Source: a virus. From it: a stretch of 46,670 nucleotides of DNA. The stretch lies in the IMG/VR virus record IMGVR_UViG_3300031972_002472, positions 1-46,670 of that record; one strand, 5' to 3'. Made by a program: the position numbers and the translations under genes. Shown here in pieces: positions 42,881 to 46,670 of the stretch. The notes beneath the pieces were generated by a model. That model saw only the letters and a program-made list of their open reading frames with translations. It made no database searches and was not told where the DNA came from. Position 1 is the first letter of the stretch, and each line of letters opens with the position of its first letter.

Positions 42881-45400
42881 ATGGCTAGTGATGTACTGAT
42901 AACACCCTCATCGGGATTAATACAATTTTCAAGTTCAGCTGGTTCTGGTTCAGGACAAATAAAAGCTGATGGTGATGATTTAGTCATCAGTAATGTTCTT
43001 GGGGATGTATTGTTAGGTGATGGTGCTTCTGATGTTTTTATTGGTGATGGAACAAATAATGTAGATATTGTATTTGAACAAAATGGTGAAATTAGAGATG
43101 ATGGTAGTGGTAAAAATATTATTTTTGGAAGTAAAACCACTAATGTTTTTATATCTGGTTCTAACACTGTGGCTTTACAAAGTGGTGGTGGTAATGTTGG
43201 TATTGGAACAGCAGGAGCTACTTCACAATTACATATATCAGGTTCAGATAGTAATCAAAAATATCTTTTAATAGAAAATACTGCTGGTACGGATGTACTT
43301 ATTGTAACCAGTAGTGGTAATTTTGGAAAAGTTGGTATTGGAACACCCACACCACAAAACACTTTATCAGTTTCAGGTTCAATGACTGTATTTACTTCAA
43401 ACAATACATCAAGACTTACGGTTGGTGAGGCTGATGATAGTGGTGTATCAAGTGCTAATTCTTTGGTTATTGAAACCACTGGTGCGAGTAATAAATCACA
43501 TACTTTTACTGTTGGAACAGGAAATGATTATATTGTAGAAGCCTTAGGAAATAAAGCAGATGTTCATTTATCAGCGAAAGGAAGTATAAAATTTGGTATA
43601 AATAATGGAAGTGCGTATAATTTTACTGAGAAAATGATGTTAACTGGCTCAACAGGAAATCTTGGTATTGGAACATCAACGCCCGGTGAAAAATTAGAAG
43701 TTATTGGAAACATAAGTGCAAGTGGGTTCGTATCTGCTTCTTCATTTAGTGGTGATGGAGCTGGATTATCAAATGTAAGTGCTACTGTTGCTGATGAATC
43801 AATAACTCTTGCAAAATTAGCACATGCAGCTGCGAATACAGTTCTTGTAAGAGATGCAAATAGTACAGGTGACCCATCATTCAAAGCAGTAACAAACACT
43901 CAAATTTTAATTGGTGATGGAACTGGTTTTACTGCCGCAGCATTAAGTGGTGATGTGACAATGACTAATGGTGGTGTAGTGACAATTGCAGCAAATTCAG
44001 TTGAAGGAACAATGTTAAACACAAATTCAGCTGATACTTCGACAATGGAATTATCATCTGATAGTTTATCAGTATTAAAAGTACCAAATGCTTTAACTGC
44101 AGGTGCTGGATTAAACAATGGTGGTGGAACTTTTGATGGAGCTGCAGCTAGAACATTTTCTGTAGATTCAGCTTCATTAGCTCCATTCTTTTCTGCTTCA
44201 ATGAATGATTTTACAGCTGCAGGAGATATAAGTGCAAGTGGAGCTCTAAAAGGCGCGAGTTTAGATATAAATGGTAATGCTGATTTTGGTGACGGAAACA
44301 TTACAAATGTAGGAACAATAGATGTAGATTCAGTTAGAGCTGACACTGCAACATCTGTCCTAATTTCTTTAAGTACAGGTGGAATACAATTTAATGCACA
44401 AGCTGGAGATACATATACATTTAATACAGGTGAAGTAGATGCGAACTTTGCCTATATGGATTCAGGTGAAAATGAACTTATATTTGGAGATGCTGGTTTA
44501 TCAAGAGTTGGTATTTCGGATACAACACCTGTTTCTAAATTAGATGTGGGTGGGGATTTAAATGTTCAATCACACATAACCGCAAGTGGAAATATAAGTT
44601 GTAGTGGAAATATCATTGGTGAATTGACTGGAATAGATGGGGATGTAACAGGTGTAGATTCAATTCTAAATACTGGTTTAAAAATCGGTAGAGACTCTAC
44701 GGATTTAATTGATTTTGCAACTGCTGATAATGTTATAGGATTTAGAGTAGGTAACAATGATGAAATGAAATTAAACACTACTAGTCTACAACCTGCAACA
44801 AGTAATGGATTAGCTTTGGGTGCTTCTAATAGACAATGGTCAGATTTATTTCTTGCTGAAGGTGGAGTTATAAACTTTGATAATGGTGATGTAACTTTAA
44901 CACAGACTGGAAATAATCTTACAATGGCTGGAGGTTCATTATCAGCTTCAGGTGATTTTGGTGTTAGTGGAACCGCGACAATAACTACAAATAAATTTAA
45001 TAAAACATCTAATACTGATGCTGACCATCAAGGTGATGTGGTTTTCTTTGGTGGAACAACATCAATGGATAATGGTAAAATTTATCATTACAAATCAGAT
45101 GGAACTTGGGAGTTAGCTGATGCTGACGCCGTTGCAAACTGTGATGGTTTATTAGCTGTTGCTTTAGGAGCAGCTTCAGATACAAATGGAATGTTGTTAA
45201 GAGGTACGGTTACATTAGACCACGACCCTGGTGCGGTTGGTGATGTATTGTTTTTAGCTACGGGTGGTACAGGACAAGCCACAGCTACAGCACCATCAGG
45301 TAATACTGATATAGTTAGAGTTGTTGGTTATTGTTTAGATGCATCAAACGGACAAATTTGGTTTAATCCTGATAACACATTTGTTGAAGTGAGTGCTTAA
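42881..45400 (+). CDS. Repeat-rich tail fibre protein, second large paralogue
   Basis: The 839 aa product shares modules with the giant fibre: GIGT-x-x-P blocks (NVGIGTAGATSQLHIS, GIGTPTPQNTLSVSGSM, GIGTSTPGEKLEVIGNIS), GAGLNNGGGTFDGAAARTFS to SIAPFF-like SLAPFFSASMN, HITASGNISCSG, and KIGRDSTDLIDF to SDLFLAEGGVINF. The C-terminal 130 residues (HQGDVVFFGGTTSMDNG, LLRGTVTLDHDPGAVGDVLF, VVGYCLDASNGQIWFNPD) are a different terminal domain from that of the giant fibre. GGGAG precedes the ATG, which follows the previous stop with no gap. Two fibres with related shafts but different ends suggest different receptors. Confidence 0.8.
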   Translation: MASDVLITPSSGLIQFSSSAGSGSGQIKADGDDLVISNVLGDVLLGDGASDVFIGDGTNNVDIVFEQNGEIRDDGSGKNIIFGSKTTNVFISGSNTVALQSGGGNVGIGTAGATSQLHISGSDSNQKYLLIENTAGTDVLIVTSSGNFGKVGIGTPTPQNTLSVSGSMTVFTSNNTSRLTVGEADDSGVSSANSLVIETTGASNKSHTFTVGTGNDYIVEALGNKADVHLSAKGSIKFGINNGSAYNFTEKMMLTGSTGNLGIGTSTPGEKLEVIGNISASGFVSASSFSGDGAGLSNVSATVADESITLAKLAHAAANTVLVRDANSTGDPSFKAVTNTQILIGDGTGFTAAALSGDVTMTNGGVVTIAANSVEGTMLNTNSADTSTMELSSDSLSVLKVPNALTAGAGLNNGGGTFDGAAARTFSVDSASLAPFFSASMNDFTAAGDISASGALKGASLDINGNADFGDGNITNVGTIDVDSVRADTATSVLISLSTGGIQFNAQAGDTYTFNTGEVDANFAYMDSGENELIFGDAGLSRVGISDTTPVSKLDVGGDLNVQSHITASGNISCSGNIIGELTGIDGDVTGVDSILNTGLKIGRDSTDLIDFATADNVIGFRVGNNDEMKLNTTSLQPATSNGLALGASNRQWSDLFLAEGGVINFDNGDVTLTQTGNNLTMAGGSLSASGDFGVSGTATITTNKFNKTSNTDADHQGDVVFFGGTTSMDNGKIYHYKSDGTWELADADAVANCDGLLAVALGAASDTNGMLLRGTVTLDHDPGAVGDVLFLATGGTGQATATAPSGNTDIVRVVGYCLDASNGQIWFNPDNTFVEVSA

Positions 45401-45966
45401 TGAGTAATTGGTATGTATCACAATCATTAGTATTTGAATCTGATAAAATCACAATAGATGGAATGGATAATGAAGTTATGATGTCTTGGGAAGATGATGT
45501 AATGTCAGCTTCTGCAGCTTATGTAACCGAAGGTGGTGGAGACATATTGGAAATAGGTTTCGGTATGGGAATATCAGCTGGATATATGCATTCTCATAGT
45601 ATTGATTCTCATATTATTGTTGAAAATCATCCTGAAATAATTCCAAAAGCCGTAGAATGGGCAAATGGAAAATCCAATGTAACCATTGTATCTCAAAGTT
45701 GGTATGATGTCAAAGATTCATTAGGAACATATGATGGAATATTTTATGATACTTATGGTGATGATAATGCAAAACAATTTTCATCAAGTTTATCCACTTG
45801 GACAAAAAGTGGGACAAAAGTAACTTGGTGGCACGACCGTTCAAACAATAGGTCGAATTATCATGGTATACAAAATGTTACTTATAAATCAATAAATGTA
45901 TCTCCACCTTCAAATACTTATTTTACAGGTAGTACAATTTATTATTTACCAATGAAGGAGTTTTAA
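45400..45966 (+). CDS. SAM-dependent methyltransferase, GAMT/RMT2-like
   Basis: The 188 aa product resembles guanidinoacetate and RMT2-type arginine methyltransferases: MMSWEDDVM (Trp30-Glu31), ILEIGFGMGISAG (motif I, 49-61), HIIVENHPEI (71-80), SWYDVKDSL (100-108) and YDGIFYDTYGDD (111-122). In GAMT the Glu in this W-E and the Asp in Y-D-T-Y contact the guanidino group, and both are kept (Glu31, Asp117). The protein is shorter than GAMT (about 236 aa), with a divergent end. It lies inside the fibre operon with a TAATG overlap to the fibre gene. It may modify an Arg side chain of a virion protein or a small guanidino compound. The substrate is unknown. Confidence 0.75.
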   Translation: MSNWYVSQSLVFESDKITIDGMDNEVMMSWEDDVMSASAAYVTEGGGDILEIGFGMGISAGYMHSHSIDSHIIVENHPEIIPKAVEWANGKSNVTIVSQSWYDVKDSLGTYDGIFYDTYGDDNAKQFSSSLSTWTKSGTKVTWWHDRSNNRSNYHGIQNVTYKSINVSPPSNTYFTGSTIYYLPMKEF

Positions 45967-46670
45967 ATGCCAGATTCTACGATATTTGCACTTGGTGGTG
46001 CAGGTGGTGATGCAGAACCAGATAGTTATGTTGAAAACTCACTAAGTACAATTGTAGGTGGGGCAAGTTGGGCTCAATTGATAGGAGATTCTACTGGTAA
46101 TAATCACAATAATACTGCTGCAAGTTTTGATGAGGGTATTCATAATGCAAAGTTTTTTGGTAGAGGAACTTCCAATACATGGGAATGTAATAGGTCTTTC
46201 TTTGCATTTGATTTATCAGGTGAATCAGGTACTGTAGCATCTGCTCAATTTAAAGTATATAGTGATAATCTTGGTGATACTGGAACAGACCAATCAACGG
46301 TTTATCTTGTTAGTTGGAATACTTTAGATGGTGATACTGGTGATTTTGACCGACCTGGCACTATGACTAATTATGGTAGTACACAAATATCAACCACAGA
46401 AGGTTATCATACCATAGATATAAATTCCGCTGGTATAACGGCTATAAATAGTGCAGTAGGAAGTGGAATATTAAATACAGGTTTAATAGGTAACTATGAT
46501 AAAACTGGTACTGACCCAGGAACTTCAAACGAAGTAAAAATTAAAATATTTTATGCAAATAGTGCGGGAACAAGTAAAGACCCTAAATTAGAATTAACCC
46601 TTGCTACATCAGGTTATAGTCATAAAGTTGTAAGTTTAGCTGCTGGAAGTATTGGAAAAGTAAATGGTGT
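45967..46670 (+). CDS. DNRLRE-like surface protein (partial, runs off window)
   Basis: The frame opens with ATG right after the methyltransferase stop and is open to the window end (234 complete codons). Sequence such as DEGIHNAKFFGRGTSN, RSFFAFDLSGESGTVASAQF, GYHTIDINSAGITAIN and DPKLELTLATSG resembles DNRLRE-type beta-sandwich modules, similar in layout to the 375 aa protein at 6667. A Gly/Ala-rich N-terminus (FALGGAGGDAEPD) precedes the domain. It is probably another fibre or adhesin of the same operon. GGAG lies nine bases ahead of the ATG. Confidence 0.7.
   Translation, partial: MPDSTIFALGGAGGDAEPDSYVENSLSTIVGGASWAQLIGDSTGNNHNNTAASFDEGIHNAKFFGRGTSNTWECNRSFFAFDLSGESGTVASAQFKVYSDNLGDTGTDQSTVYLVSWNTLDGDTGDFDRPGTMTNYGSTQISTTEGYHTIDINSAGITAINSAVGSGILNTGLIGNYDKTGTDPGTSNEVKIKIFYANSAGTSKDPKLELTLATSGYSHKVVSLAAGSIGKVNG

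Larger units (their letters stand above)
34410..44589 (+). repeat. Six identical copies of CATAACCGCAAGTGG in two fibre genes
   Basis: The 15-mer starts at 34410, 37098, 37977, 38304 and 38736 in the giant fibre gene and at 44575 in the 839 aa fibre gene, always in the frame encoding ITASG preceded by His or Asn. Variants with ACT instead of ACC occur elsewhere (for example near 36857 and 37527). Identity at synonymous positions across two genes suggests recent copying or gene conversion. Confidence 0.85.

Noticed and set aside
34410-44589. Possible CRISPR array from the short repeats
   Set aside because: The repeats are in frame inside fibre genes, spacing is irregular from about 300 to several thousand bases, and no cas genes are present.
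34198-45400. Possible diversity-generating retroelement acting on fibre or adhesin genes
   Set aside because: No reverse transcriptase, no template/variable repeat pair with adenine-biased differences, and no accessory gene were seen in the window.

Overview
The window is a contiguous piece of an AT-rich, tightly packed genome of a T4-like contractile-tailed phage (class Caudoviricetes). This rests on a gp55-type late sigma factor, a gp5-like hub/spike protein, gp25-like and gp6-like baseplate wedge proteins, gp61-like primase, and gp47/gp46-type recombination nuclease sequences. The fibre proteins, with their recurring ITASGNISASG motif and DLFLA-type modules, and the baseplate proteins with PKD and LamG-like domains are, from memory, typical of marine T4-like phages. 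The host cannot be named from the sequence. Most genes have clear Shine-Dalgarno sites (AGGAG, GGAGAT), so the host uses SD-dependent initiation.

Layout. 1-1113: end of an unknown gene, a small membrane-anchored protein and the late sigma factor, closed by an intrinsic terminator. 1171-24290: a promoter-like motif, then a rightward baseplate operon: unknown 132 aa protein, gp5-like spike, two unknown small proteins, gp25, gp6, a DNRLRE-like protein, a LamG-like protein, and three giant proteins of 2140, 1221 and 1607 aa. The 2140 aa protein carries a 163-residue intein near its N-terminus. 24322-27088: a second motif copy, then three virion-type proteins. 27096-31752: nucleic-acid genes inside the structural region: a RuvC-like resolvase, a primase and a single 1066 aa protein that fuses an Mre11-type nuclease (gp47) to a Rad50-type ATPase (gp46). 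31749-31913: the only minus-strand gene found, a 54 aa ribbon-helix-helix-like protein with its own promoter and operator-like repeats. 31994-46670: a third motif copy, then the fibre/adhesin operon: a connector-like protein, three repeat-rich fibre proteins, a small protein, a beta-helix-like protein, a guanidino-methyltransferase-like enzyme and a truncated DNRLRE-like gene at the window edge.

How it fits together. A host-type early program could express the primase, the Mre11-Rad50 fusion and the small repressor, while gp55 would direct late transcription of baseplate and fibre genes from the repeated TATTTATATATGAA motif. Many late genes are joined by TAATG stop/start overlaps, which suggests coupled translation in a fixed stoichiometry. 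The most unusual items are the Mre11-Rad50 fusion, the intein in a low-complexity tail region, the GAMT/RMT2-like methyltransferase in the fibre operon, and the antisense RHH gene with a candidate operator. I saw no tRNA, CRISPR array, integrase, transposase, reverse transcriptase or other rRNA/ncRNA gene. No gene-free stretch exceeds about 120 bases.
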